Assembly (NCBI RefSeq): GCF_018691265.1 | Contig: NW_024881296.1 | Coordinates: 9,207,427-9,271,426 of the forward strand | Length of the DNA: 64,000 nt | Direction of reading: 5' to 3' | DNA from: Tyto alba | Lineage: Eukaryota > Chordata > Aves > Strigiformes > Tytonidae | Part shown: piece by piece, positions 25,101-40,100 of the stretch | Position numbering within the stretch: position 1 is the first letter of the stretch | Layout of the letters: each line of letters opens with the position of its first letter | Position numbers and translations under genes: made by a program | Notes under the pieces: model-generated | Told to the model about the DNA's origin: nothing | The model's database searches: none | What the model saw: the letters and a program-made list of their open reading frames with translations, nothing else

Positions 25101-28100
25101 GTCCTACAGTCTGCAGATTATGTGGCAGTCCCAGGAAGTAATTTTCCATATGTAGAGTATTGAAAGTGGTGGTGTTTTTTGTTTTTGTTTTTTTTTTTTT
25201 TTTTTTCTGGGAGGCGGTGGTGGGTGGGGGGAAAGGAGGGAGAGGAGTGAGGGGGGTGATGGTGGTGTGTATCATGAGAAAAATTACTGAGATTTTTCTT
25301 TTATTATTTTTGCTGATGTTGAAAACATATGCCATCTTCACCATCTTGGAAATACAGTGCTTTTAGTTAAGTCCTTCATGTTTACAGAAGTTGGACAGCA
25401 TAGTTAAAAAGCTAGTGCTCTGTTCTTAATATGCATTATAGTTTATCTCTTGCAGACATTGCATATGTTACTTTTGGAAAACATATCTAGAGATATTTTC
25501 ATACAACTTCCATGTTTTTCAACAGATTTCTTGAAATTTCATAAACAGTAGTTTTCTTTTTCTGTATTCCATAGATTATTTCTCTTGAGAAGTAGGTGTG
25601 CTTGTGTAAATGTAAGAGAGAATGATCCTCTAGAATTCATACAAAATTTGTTAAAGAGAAATACACATATTATTGAATATATATGCCTCAAAATTGCTGC
25701 TGTCTTTGTATATGCCAGAAAAATACTGGTTTGTGGTTTGATTATGAAATTGAGTAGTATCATGTTATACAAGTTTGAGAGGGTACCATGATGTGGCCCT
25801 TAAAGAAGTACCTTGCTTGTCCTAAGTAATTTAAAGTACGATACTTGTCCTTACCTTGAATAATGAAGCATTCTTTACTCAAGTATATTAGATTTCATAT
25901 TAGATACTAATGGTTTTTGAATTTGCACTTCTACTACAGTGAGGAATAAAGTTTCACTTTCTTGGTTTTGTTCGCATACATAGGTATCAGTAATTATTTT
26001 TGCTTACATTAAATGTAATTTGTTCATATTATTTATGATTAAAATTGCTTTGTAGATATGATTGCATGCTTCTATTCACTATATTGCAAGCTTAAAATCA
26101 GGTCTTGGAAGTTATAGATTAGATATTTGTGTATTAACATGTTTGTGCTCTATTGCTACATTTTCTTTCTCTTTTTTCAGTCTGATATGAAAACCTGTAT
26201 GATTTTCAGAAGTTTTGCTAAATGTGTCTCCTTTACTTCCTTAGGTTGTGTAGCACGAACAGTAAATTCTCCCAACCAACACCTGTTAAGAACTGATGAT
26301 GTTATTAGCTGCTGTTTGGATCTGAGTGCTCCCAGCATCTCTTTCCGGATAAATGGCCAGCCAGTTCAAGGAATGTTTGAGAATTTCAACATAGATGGCC
26401 TCTTCTTCCCAGTTGTCAGCTTTTCTGCAGGAATAAAGTTAGCATCCCATGTAGTTTTTGTTGTTGTTGTTGTTGTTTGTTTGTTTGTTTGTTTTTTTCC
26501 AGTCAGTTTTTCTTTCTTCTTTTCTGTGAATATGCTGAGTATTTCCCTGGCTGTCTTTGCTCTCATTTCCCTTTCTGACACCTGCTTCTTTGGCACAGTT
26601 CAAATTCTTGGATAGTGAGAGCTGCAAAGGAGTCCTGAAGAGATAGTGCATCTGCTGTTTTTCAGCACACCAGTGTATTCAGGTGGTTTGCAGATATACC
26701 TTAGAAACAGCTCCTTTATAATTTCTTAGCTGACACATTGCTACACTATTTGGAGAGTGTTCTGGTATAGCATCAACAAAAATCTTATGAGATACTCAGT
26801 GAAGAGAGAAAATTATTCTGTTGTAAGGCTAGTTTTTTGGGTGTTTTTTGATTCCTTCTGGATGGCAATGTTCTGGGAAGATTTTTCAGTATTATGTTGT
26901 TGCTACTTCACGATCACTTCATTCATGGAATTTTTCAGTGACAGAAAACCATGACAAATTCACCATTTTGTAATGAATAAAAGAACGCTTTCCTCTAGGT
27001 TTCTACTAACATGTCAAGTATAATTTTTAGGACGAAAACATAGGAATTTTTTGTATTGTGTCCTAAGGATTCAGTGTTCTGTGAGAGAAAAGAAAGAATC
27101 ATATTCCATGGAGTTTTCAAGCTCATTTCTTAAATGAGGGAGAATAGCAAGCTCTTCAATAGAGACAGTTCAGAGATGTTTGATTGATTACTCTGGGTTA
27201 TAATCTCTGCCTTCTGAGACTCGAAAGGCTGCTGCATAGGTGTGCTAAGTAAACAGATTATTCTCTTCCTGTCTGCTCTTTTGTTCTTATGATTTAGAAT
27301 ACTTTTATGGAGGTGGAAGTTAACTAAAAGAAAGAATTGTTTACTTTTCCCCATGTTTTTTTTGCGTTGCACCTCCTACTTCATAAACTCCAGCACTTGT
27401 TAAAGTTGAACTGTAAACAATGCAAAAAAGCTGCAACACTTTTTTTTTTTTTCCTTTTTAATAAAAATAACATTCAAAAGCTGTTAGGCTTACAAACTGA
27501 TTAGTTTTCACACCAGAGGTGCCTCAGTTACCTGAAGTCACTTTGATGTTCACAGGGTACGCTTCTTGCTTGGAGGTCGCCATGGAGAGTTCAAGTTCCT
27601 TCCTCCACCTGGATATGCCCCTTGCTTTGAAGCTGTCCTACCAAAAGAGAAGCTGAAAGTGGAGCATAGCCGAGAGTACAAGCAGGATCGTAGCTACACA
27701 AGAGACCTGCTGGGTCCAACTATCTCTCTGTCACAAGCAGCTTTCACTCCAGTTCCTGTAGATACTAGCCAGGTATAGAAACTGAAAGATAGTATTTTAA
27801 TTTTTAAACACACGTATTACAGGCCTATGTTATTTCCCACTTGACTGAATTTACAGTTTGTCTCAAATTTGTTTTTCTCTTGGGATTTGGGTGGTATGTT
27901 CCATTGTGAGAAGCTGATAATGGTGCATAAAGTCCTTATAGTGCTCACTAGAAATTGCATATATTTCAGTTCACAAACACTGTAATAAAGAATGGTTTAC
28001 CCTTAATATTAGAGTATGCAAAAAAGAATATTTGAACTTCTTGTTTTGTTACTAGACATTTTTGTTACTGTTTAATTACAATTTCTGAAGATTATGCATT

Positions 28101-31100
28101 ATGGTAAGACTTTTAGATCAGCTTCAGCTCTCATTCTTTACTGGACTTGCAGGTCACTGAAAGTGTCATATGCCCCACTGTGGGCAGTAAAAGTCATGCA
28201 TTAAAGTTACAGTTTTGTTTTGTTTTGTTTTTTACATAGTTGCAAAGAACGGTAATTCTTTGATACCAAAGAGCTCCATCTCTGATCACAGATAATAAGT
28301 GTTCGTTTTACATTTGACCAGAGTTTGAGATTACATAAATTACACTATGTGCTCAGATATTACCATATTTAGGAACTTGTTCCTGAAAAATACGCATAAA
28401 AAAAAGAACAAACCTGCTAGTTTGTTGCCATTATGCACTAAATACAGGATTCTACATGTATCATGTAATTACGGTTCTGTAACACCATCAGTTAGGGTAA
28501 CATTATCATGATTCACAGCGCTGTGTATTTGAGGTCTTTCGTTTTTGAGGTAAAGCAGACCTGATTTCAGATTTTTAGGTAAAGTAATGTGCTGTCCTGA
28601 TTTCACTTGTCACCTGTCATCATAATCTAATTATTATTTTTTTTAATGGGGTTCAGTTCTCAAATGTTTATATTTGTCTGAAGTGTTTTGCACAACGTTA
28701 CATTGGTTGTTGAGATTTTTAGTGTTCTTTAAGCTGAGAAATTGTACTGGTTTGTGAAGTTTCTAGCCAGCTCCCAGGAATGTATTCTGTGCTATTTGGA
28801 GGTGTTGTGTTTAAAAGCGTTTTCCATTGCTGGTCAAACTCTGGAACTTGTAAGTTCATAGGTTAATTTCTGTTGATCTAAGAATTCTCACTCTCTTTAG
28901 TCAGTAAGAACTGAATGATAATTTAGGTTTAATTGAGATCTGTTTTGTGCAAAGTTTTTCTGTTATGAAAATTTGGGTGGCACTGTCTAGCAACTTATTT
29001 GTAATAGCCTCTTTCTCTCTTCTCTCTTTAGATTGTTTTGCCTCCCCACCTGGAACGGATTAGAGAAAAATTAGCAGAGAACATCCATGAACTTTGGGTT
29101 ATGAATAAGATTGAACTTGGCTGGCAGTATGGACCAGTATGTACCTTCCAACTTAATTTTCTGTTAATTATATAATATTATTCAACACATTGGTTTCAGT
29201 GTGGTAATGGGACTTCATTTTTTTCCATCCTTCCAAAATTAGTAAGATTTTAGACCTTTTCCAGCAGAAGTAGGTGGAAACCAACAGTTCTTGTGTATTT
29301 CTGAGCCAAAATTCTAGTATTAAAGCTGTTTGGTACTGAAATTTTCAGCCAGTCTAACTGCCAGCCCAGAGAGCACATAGTGGGTTTTTCACCTCCTGTT
29401 TGTTCTTGGGGCAAGGAGTTTAGTTTAGTAATCCAATGGAAGCATTTATTCTTGATTCTTTTCACATGTACTGTTTCAAAAATCCCAAACTTATTTTTCA
29501 TGAAAAATAAGTATTGCTTATATGAAATCCCATTAAATCTGCTTTCATCCTTCCTTCTCTGAATTTCTTCATGCTCATGTCTGGGTTAGATGCACACATA
29601 GCTATTTTCTTATCTCTTTCTACTTTTCATTGACTATGATAGAAAAAAAAGAATACGTGGCTTCTGGGTTTGATACAAAATGCAGTAATTCTGTTGATGA
29701 GATTATTTTTTAAAAATTAATCATAAAAAATACATATTTGGATCCCAAATGGTGGTGTTTCTGAAGAACTATTGCTATGAAGAGTATATAGAAACATACA
29801 ATAGATACTAGATGTAAATGTAAAAACACATATGCATGTATAGAAACATATATATATTCTATTTTTGTTACTAAAAAGATTTTGTTCTTCTGAGGAGTTC
29901 AGATTACAGATTTAATGTAACTGGGGGTAGGTATTACGTTTGGTGTAGCGTACAGCAGTACTTAAAAAAGATTTGATTGATGGAGAAGATACTACGATTG
30001 TTTTGTTTTGTTTTTGTTGCTATCCCCACCAAATCAAACACAAAACACTATTTAAATTAATGTGTCAAAACATTTTAATTGTGGTGTAGTCATACTAGCT
30101 GTGAAACAATCTGCAGGAACTTTTAGTATACCATTACTTACCAGTGAGAATCTAATTGTACAGTTGAACAGTATTTTAATTTAAACAATATATAGTAAGT
30201 ATCAAGTTAAGCAGCAGAAAGTGTCATTATATTCAGAATGAAACGAGGTGCTAAATCTTTTAAGTTATTCAGCTTTCTCTCTCTAACTTCAGTGTTCTGT
30301 GGTTGGATGTGCTCACTTTGGGAATGTGGCAATTTACATGCTGATTATTTTCCAGAGATTGACTCCTTTATCATACGGGTTTCTCACGGATGATTTAGTC
30401 AGTTTAACCCACTGTTGCCAATTCTAGATATCTGAATTGATGCACTGCAGTTACTGAGTACTGAGGGAAGTCACGAAACAGAAATTAGCTGGTTTAGACA
30501 CACACATATGAGTTGTCTAATCTTAGTTAGATTTGGTCTTTTTAAGTCAGAGCACTAGGGGAAATTCAATTAACACTGAGATTCTGAGGAACACACCTGA
30601 TGTCCAATGTTTAAATTAGCTGTACCCAGATCTAGAGTAGTCCATCTGCTTGAAGACTATACTAATCTTTATTAATGCAGATTACCATAGGTCTTAGAAA
30701 TCTGCTAATAAACATTTTCAGTGTCTGCTGAAAGGTGTTTCTTATTTCATCTGCTAATGATTTTGATCAAGTAGCTTGGCAGTTGGATTGCTTGTATTGC
30801 CTGTCCAAAGAACATTAATCTCATCAAATGAAGATAAATATATCCTGGAGATTGTAAATATTTTTCAACCCAAGATAATTATCTCCTGGAGATTGTAAAA
30901 ATTTTTCAATCCAAGACATGATGGCTGTTTAATTTGATAATTATTATGTGCTTAGATCAAAATGCAAAAATATGTTGCTCAGAAATATTACAGAGAAATG
31001 TGAGATTTTTTCCATGAGATTAAGTAAACTTGATTGAGTAGTAGTGTACAGTTTAGTTACAGTTATAGAAAAACACAGAAGAACTGGCTAAAATAGAACA

Positions 31101-34100
31101 TGGTAAATAAAAAATAATTTCAGCTATCGGTGATCCATGTTTGTATTCACTCTGTGAGTACTCATATATAATTAATACTCAGGACTTGAAATTAGAGATA
31201 CTTTATAAATATGTTACAGTTTGCAGATGACTGTTTTTCCTTCCCCTGCTCAAACACACAATGTTTATGTCCCAATATTATGATTTTATTTAAGTGTATT
31301 TTTGGATACTGTATATGGATTTATTGCCATGATGCTAGAGCTTTTTCATTTAATACATTAAAATATCCAAAGAAAAGCTCTTTTATTTGATGCAGTATGC
31401 AGGGTAAGCAACCAGTTTAAGTGTGATAGATTATTTTTCTGAAAGTGAGAATTTGCATGCTGGTTTATGTGCTACTCACTTTTAAAATCCTTTTTAAACA
31501 TCAAATCTGTTTCTGTATATGAGCAACAAATCAAGGTATTGAGAACAGATTATACCCAGTTCAGGGGTGCCACTTCACTGAGAATTCCTGCCTTGGTCTT
31601 TTTTTTCATCTAAAATAATCGAAAAGCCATCCTGTATTCACCAAATGAGTGAAGATCAGTTTTGAAAAAGTATAACAATTAGGCTACTTAACTTCAATTG
31701 CTAACATTCTGTTTTCCATCAGAATTATCTGATTGATCAAAAGTTGTCAATGTTATTTTTCAATAGATTGCACTTTGCAGCTTTAAAGGTTAATATGAGT
31801 GGTGAAGTTATGGTCCATGAAAGATAGACACACAAGTTTTTTAATATATGGATAGAAGTGTAGTCTCAACTGAGCAAACGTTAACAATTCCTTTGGGATC
31901 TTTCAGCTAATATTTGCAATCTAATGTTTTTTATCAAGTTTTCTAGCAAGACATAATCTTTGTAGTTTTTGTTGACTGAGCTCTAACATGATAAAGATGA
32001 AAAGTTGAAAGCAGTAGAATGATCAGGTTATCCCAGCCTCTCAGGTTGCCGTTCCTAATTATGGCCAGTATTAGGCTAAAACTGTACAGAAGTAGTGCAG
32101 GCTAAAAATTATTTTGATCAAAGTATTAAGTTTATAAAATTTAGAATTTTGTAAATTATAGTCTTTATGACTCTGCTGTCACTACAGTAAAAATAAATTA
32201 GTGTTCCAATTAGTTATGACTGCTGAACAATTGCATTCTGCTTGTATACTACTGGACATAACTAAGAAACAAACATTTTCTGAATTAAGAATCAGGGTTA
32301 CTTTTGTCGGGTAAGGACTTCAGTACTATTCTTATCAACATACTTATACAAACTGGATGTATAATTTTTCAAACATGGTGCTGAAGAGGAGTTGTTACTT
32401 TATGGCTGTATGTCAAAACATAGATTGCACTATTCTTGAACTTTGCATATTTGTTGTGAACATCTGTATAATGAAATGTGCAAATTAGTATTTATTCTAC
32501 TTGGGATCTGAAAATTTGAAGTTTATTTACATATGCAAATTCTGCCTTACTTGAACAGGATGATCATGCTGTGAGAATACAGAATACTTTCTATTTTGAA
32601 GTGTTGTTCAGTTTGAGTAATTTTGATAGGATCAGTTTTAAGTACTTTGTGTTTTGGACTGTTTTAAATTTTCTTCTAGTTTATAAGACACATTAATCTT
32701 ATTTTGCTACTGTCTTTTCAGGTCAGAGATGACAACAAAAGACAACACCCATGCTTAGTGGAGTTCTCAAAATTGCCAGAGCAGGAAAGAAATTATAACT
32801 TGCAAATGTCACTTGAAACACTGAAGTAAGTTGCTAGAACTTCTGAAGCTTACAGTGAGAGTTTCCTAAGGAGATTCAGTTTCCATAATTATATTTTGAC
32901 ATGTGACTTACAATTTGACATGTAATTGAGGGTAATAATATGAAAATGAGGGAGTGAGATACATTAATGAGTGATGTATTTGGCACTGAAAATGGCTTTG
33001 ATAGTCTTTTTAATATCTATGGAATTTTAGAGTTATTGTCGTAATGCTGATTATGAAATAGCAACTCAGGCAGTTTTAATCTAGTTTGAAGGAAATAAAT
33101 AGATTCAAGCTTTGAAAAAAAAACTTCACTTCTGATTTGGTTTAATTCAAATTAGTTTAATTGCTTTTAATTTTCTTTATTGGTAAAGCATACTTTGATA
33201 ATCAATAGATACTTTTTGGATTTGACTAATAATGAGCTTTATTTCAGGACCCCTTGCTTCTATTTCTGTGTCATCTGTGCATATTGCCACAAAAGAGTAG
33301 TAGGCATTCCCTCCTTTTATGGGTGAGCTGTTAGCTGTGTAAATGTCACGGAAGCTCTCCAGTCGGAATGCTAGAAAATTTCAGTAGGATGTTAATAAGT
33401 TTGTTCAAATAATCTAGTTATCTGGCTCACAGAGATACAATTCCTCATCTCAGCTTTGTCAGTCAAGCAGGTATGTGTTCTTACTTTGCTGCGAATGCAT
33501 TGAAAATGTATTAGTGTAAACAATTTCTTCCATATGTAGCATTTCCTATAGCCAGCATGTTAAAATATTTCTCAAACTGATAGATGCCCAGTGGTATATG
33601 TGGTTCTCCAGTCACTTCTGTTTGCAATCCACTGAAATTCATTTTTTTTTTCTTGATAAAATGTAATTGCTTTTTCCTGTTCAGAGCATTAACAAAGAAT
33701 GTCTATAGATACGTGATACTGCTTTTCAGGGAATATTTGTACTATATCATTAAAAAATTTGCCATGTAAACTGATAGTGCAATATAGTGTTTACACTCAT
33801 AATATAAGGACTTTGTCCTCATAGTAGAAAGCTGTGAAGAACATTCCTCCTAAAATTTCTCATAGTGGCCTTCTGTGGTCAGCTTCTCTGCGCTGTTTAC
33901 TGATACAGCATTCCCACAGTAAGTAAATTACTTGATAAAAAAAACGTATTTATGACCCTAAGTGTTAACCAGTTTCTGGAAGGATATGTTGGCATTATTT
34001 AGAGATAAAGCATTCAGAGATAAATGAAACTCCACTGAGGCAAGAAAATAAGTTCATATTTGTCTTCAGCTAGATATTTAGAATTTCAAGGAAAACTTTT

Positions 34101-37100
34101 GAGACTCCTGTCAACACAACAATGTGCTAAGAATCCAGAAGAGCTTCTTCCGTTCCATTTTGTAAAACTACAAAAGATGATGTCATTAACTTTCCCTACA
34201 GTTGGGTATTTTGCTAAAATAATCTATGTACTATGACTCGGGCTTCATAAAAATCATGCTTTTGGACTTAAATGCACACTCCTAATGTTTCACTAAACAT
34301 TAAACAAATTTTAGTAGTCCTTACATGATTACTGGCTTAGGACCCAATGTTTTTCTAAATCTAACCCTGACAAACCAAAATTAATTTGGTTTCATAAACA
34401 TTTAAATTACGGATTACTTTTATTTTAGTAATTTTACCACTTTAGAGAGCGCCTTTTCATTAAACAGATAGTACCCAAAACATAAAGCATTCAGTCTTTC
34501 TATGAATTTCAAAATCTTTATGCTTACTGAGCTCAGTCTTCATTACATTCTTGCATAAGTCCTTGTTTTCTGAAGTATACAGTTCTAATTTTGCAATATC
34601 ATGTTGTATTTATCATGCAGACATCTATTGTTGAGGGCCTAGAATATAAGTGTCTCACTCGGTTCATTTCTGTGAGCTTGCAGAGGTGGAGAAATTAGTG
34701 CACTAATCCATTCTAGATGATCCTGTGATAACTTGAATTGTAAGCTACTTTTTCTTTACTAGACTATTTCTTTACTAGATGTTTCTAGCCTGCTAGGAGT
34801 CAACCTTGTTGGGGGAGAATGGGGAAGAGGGAAAGAAAATGTTCTAAAATTTCCTTTAGACAGCTATATGCTATGTTCTTCACAATTTGCATCAAATTGC
34901 ATAATACATACTTGAAGTAGTTGTCAGACATCAAGAATAACTCTTAAAGTAATTGTTGGGGTTTTTTTATTGGTTTGTTGCCATTTTTGCTTCCAGGTCT
35001 ACTAGATGAGAGAGGCAGAAAACAAGGAAGTCCTGAGTCATATATCTGACACAACACTTCTTTTCAATATATTGGGATCTCTGTATATTTTTCAGTATGA
35101 TTGAATACTTTTATGAACGATAAAAATGATATACTATATGAAATGTCAAGATTCAGGAATGAGTTACCTCTGAAAATGTCATGGAATTAAAATATGCTTG
35201 CTCATACTGTTTCTGCACATTCTTATATATATTTTGTAGTTTGATCTCATGGGTTTTTTTTGATGCTTACTATTTTGTGACTGACTTTCCCATTTCTACC
35301 TATTTGCTCAGTTGTGTGTGTGATAATTACATGTATCAATATTATGCTGAGGACTTCATTCAACCCCTTCTAGTTTTCTTGTTTAGCTTTGAAGAGCTTA
35401 ATGGGTCTTACAGGTTCTACCCGTATGGTATGACTTTTTATCCTCCTGTGGCTCTCTGATTTGAATTTACTATGTCTGGGTGATGATAATGTAGGGTTCA
35501 AATTCCTGGTTTACAAGAAAATCGAGGTTACCAGGGGTTAGCTCCTCTGTACTGCTTTCCACTGTTAGATATGTTTTCTTCCTTACAATGGTGATAGCTG
35601 CATAGGAAACATATACAATTTATGCCAGTTGAAATTTAGCTGCATGGAGGATTCTTAGCAGATAGTGTGCTTTGCAGGAGGTGGCCACTGCATGTTTATT
35701 TCCTCCTACCTGATTTTATGGTCTAATTTTAAATCAGGGTTCACAGACTATAACAGTAGGATTTACTTCATGTAGCTAGCACTAAAAATATGCTGTAAAA
35801 ATCTCCTTGAAACACATGATTCATCTGCCAAGAGAAATGCTGCTAGAGCAATATGTATGCTCTTTTTTTTCCCCAGCCACTTCAAGAACAGTAAATATAG
35901 TTAAAGTAAGACTAGAAATTATAATTTTAAATAGTGACAAGAACAAATAACCTTGTTTTCCATCTTTCTTCCATTTGGGGAAAATTAGGAATGGCTTATA
36001 GTTTGATTTCTTCTGTGTAATCAGTTTCAATCAAAGATATGGGTGTCACTTTCAGATTTTGAGAAACATCTGATCTGACTCCAAAGTGGTTTCTGACTTT
36101 TGTCCAGGTTTTCTTTTAATTTCAATGTCAATATTTTAGTAATGCACCTAGGCTAAAGAAACTAAGGCTTGATAACCCAGTATTGAATGTGAATGCAGGA
36201 ACAAATAGTTGATCAGTTACAAATGAAATGCTGGAGACGAATGAGACAAGGTTTATAATGCTGGATAGTGTGACTGTAAGGAAAGGAAGAGGTATGAAAT
36301 AGTCAGAAATCCAGTTAATACTGTCAACCTTGTTGTATGTTAATGTAAAGAGTGTTTGTTTTCTGAAATAAGCTGCATCTTGGAGAGTCAGGCTAGAATA
36401 TTCTGACTGCATCAGTGGCTTTGTGGTAGAAGCCTTATGGTACACAGCACACCATGTCTAGTTTGAATCCTTTTCTTTGAAGTGGATTAATGTGCGACCT
36501 CCATACCGAGCATTTAGATGGAAGTTTTGGCCTAATGCTTATCATGCATTCTGCTGTCAGTCCTCTCAATAGCATGTCCTAACAAAATCCAGATCCAATT
36601 AAAATCTCTGAATAACAGCCTCTCTTTGTAAAGAAGACACATTCTAAGGATAACAACTGACATTTCCTGCCTTTTCTCCTTTCATCAGCTTTGAATTAAA
36701 TAACGTAATACAAGAAGGTTTTGGTATAAAGCAGTATGAATGAGTATATAAGCAGTATGAATAAGAATATAAAGCAGAAATATATATTTCAAGGGCGGGG
36801 AATCTTTCAACTGATGCCTCATATAGATGAAACAGACTGTATGATAGTTCCGTTTTGAAGTAGTCCACTCATATTTTTACTAAAATTTTTAGGAACATCT
36901 TGTGGCATTTTCTTAACACTACCAGAAAGCTTATTATATATACAAAAAGGCTGGTGTTGATCTTTCCATATTATATTGTTGACATTCCCATGGGTCTCAT
37001 TGTTGTGTAGCGTCATTTACATATACAGCAGCAACTCTGCATATAGAAACATTAGCAGTAATTTATCTCTGATGTCTGTGTCCTAGAACCTTGCTGGCAT

Positions 37101-40100
37101 TAGGCTGCCATGTTGGAATTGCTGATGAACATGCTGAAGAAAAAGTGAAAAAAATGAAACTTCCAAAGAAGTAAGTTGAAATTCAAATGCATCTTTTTGT
37201 TAGGCACTGTGAGTTAAGTGAACTGTATTTTAACAATTTGATATTTATATCTCTAGTTTTATTTGTATTTGGGTATGCATGTATGCATACAAACTTAGAA
37301 AAATTTATACATTCATTCACACGTTTTCTTTTAGATGTTTATTATCTGACATGTAGACAAAGGTTAGGTTTTCTGTGATTCATTGAAATGTCTGGCATTC
37401 ATTGTTACATAATTCTTTTATGTGGAGTGTACTGCAGAAACTTGATGAAGAATTTTTGCAGCAAACTTGTCAACTTATTTTGCTGAGCTGCAAATATTTA
37501 AAGGTAACACTTCTGAAAGTACTAGAATGGCCAACTAGTGACTTGAAGTGGAGAGAACTGGTGTAGCTCCCAGACTTTTTTCCTGAGTGATCAGTTGGCA
37601 ACAGCATTGATAGGACTGGGCTCAGGCTAGTATGGTATAGTGACCTCCACTACTGCCGCTCTGAAACCAACTCTCACGGCCCAGACAAGGTGTCCTGGCT
37701 TCTTCCTTGGCACCAGTGCGCCCCCCAGTTTGGGGATGAAGAATTTGGGAACTTTAACACAGTTAAAAGTAAGGGAACTGTACTTGGTGATAAGCATGTG
37801 ACAACCTTACAGCTCAACATACATTTCAGCCCATGGGCTAAAGGAAGATTATAATGTGTATAAAACCAGAAAGGTAAAGGTCACAGTTTCAGTATGGGAG
37901 AACTTCTATGTGTTCTGTTATTCCTGAATTTAAATTAATAATTTAGTTTCCTTGGTTATGACTAAGAGCAATGGTAAGTGCTGGTTGCTAAGTTGCTGCC
38001 ACCAGTAGCAACTTGTAGCTCCTTGCAGGGATGTGATCTGTGCAGAAATAGATGTTACTCTGCTATTGCATATCTCCATTATTCACAGTAGTCTTTCACT
38101 GACCCATACCCTCATATTCCAGACACTGCGTCCCTAAGGCCAGAATAATGACCTCAAGCTCATGTTTAATAAGGCAGGCTTTTCTTTTTCTTTTTGTGAG
38201 CCAAAAACACATGCCCCATCCTGGCAAGTTTCCTGCAGTGTTCTGGGTAATACTTTACTACAAGGTACCTATTAAGAACCTGGACTCTCAAGTCTTTGAT
38301 ATATGCCACACTGTGCTGATTTACATACTGTTATGTATCAGGGATGTACCACATCCCTGATGTGGTCACTTCACAAGAATGAATGAGAATAAAAGCAAGG
38401 GATTAGTTTAAATTCCCCCAAACTGTTCTTCAGTTTTGGTATCCCAAGATAACTGCATATAAGACTAAAAAGAAGAGGTTTTTTTTTTTTCTGAATTTCA
38501 TGGGCAGAAATGTATATACATTTGCAAGATTGTTTGAGTGAATTAGATTTGATGCTTTTGAAAAACTGCAGCTAAATGTCAAGTCTGAAGAAATTATACT
38601 TCCTAATTTAAGAAGAGTGATAATAGTGAGTCTTTAATGTCAATAACAATCATAACTTTAGAAACCTGAGGTCCTACTATACGTACCAAGTCAGAATTAT
38701 GATACCTCACATACAATGGATAGAAAAAATGAGTAAAAATGAAAGAAAATAAGTAGCTACATTCTTAATAGTGTCAGATGTTTGTTCAGCAGAAATGGAG
38801 CAAAGATTTCATGATCTAGATACAGTTGTGTAGCTATAAGGCTGGATCACATTTCTTGTGGGATACAATCCTGCAGAGATGAAGGATTGCTGTTTCACAG
38901 TTAGGCTAGATTTAGCCATAACAAAAGGTTACAGGAGGTAGTGTGTGAAAAGCAAAATTTTTGGTGGGAGAAGAGATGTTACCTCCCGTGTTTGCTAGTT
39001 TGAACAACTAGCTGAAGTGTAGTGCAAACACAAATTTTGCTGATGGAAATTCATTTTCTGTTAGGAAGAATTTCCTGGTATAACTTTACTCTATGTATTT
39101 GAATAAAGTATCCTTCAAATACCTTTTTATTTTAAAATACCTCCCTGAAATATTCAAAGTCTTTATTTTCATAAATTCTGAATATTTAGTGTTTCTGTGG
39201 ATTAATAAAAAAGTCTAAATGAAACAGAAAAGGGAAAAAGAATTGACAGAATGAAAAGAAAAAAGTTTTGGTTTGTTTTTTTTTTAAATTATTCAGTGGC
39301 ACAAATAAAAATTCCATAATGCTTGTTATAAATTAATGGCAAATCAATATGGTGGTGATAATGTGCTGTTGAAGCAGTTAAATTTACCTACTTCTTAAAA
39401 ACAATTGTTAAAGTAAGGCCAACAGAGATACTGAGCAAGGTAAGACCAATAAGATACTGATGAGCAGATAACGTGACAGGAGCTGAGGTTTTAGCTGTTT
39501 CAACTAGTAACAGCAGTTTGCAGCTAAAGACAGTTCTCCAACATGCATTTGTACACACGGTATGTTTTTGTTATTTTCTTTGTATTTCTTTCGTATTATT
39601 ATCCTTGATGAGTATTCATTTGCATACTGAAATAAGGTACACACATCCTTTGTGAGAAAATTATGAGCATCCAGGTTCTTTGACCCTGCTCTTAACTCAA
39701 ATTAACTGTGGGTATCGTAGCTTTTGTAATGCACAACATAATGCATGTGCAGGGGGGTGTGACAGGAAAGAATGAAGTAATTTCCAGCCTGACAAATGTG
39801 TTAATTCTGTATGATTCACTATTTCCATTACTGTCTGATTTTACTCATCTCACTGAAGCCACTTCACAGCTACCCGAGGAGAGGTAACCATGAGGGCAGT
39901 TAGCTAGTGTGTGGGAGGTAGCAGCACAGATGCCAACTGCTTGCTTGAAATTTTTTAGAAATTTGGCGATTGGTAACTATATGAATGGATGATTTTGGAT
40001 TGATGTTCTTGAGTTGTTGTTTTCAGACTTAAACTTCTTTTCTTTAAGTGTGGTAATTTTGAAGGAAGATCCAACCTCATGTTTATAGATGATAATCCCC

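Larger units (their letters stand above)
22517..26244. other. Intron f-g
   Basis: 3.7 kb. T/G-rich tracts at 22526-22558 and 22906-22934, and a poly-T run followed by a G-rich tract at 25173-25265. Otherwise no recognisable element. Confidence 0.88.
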
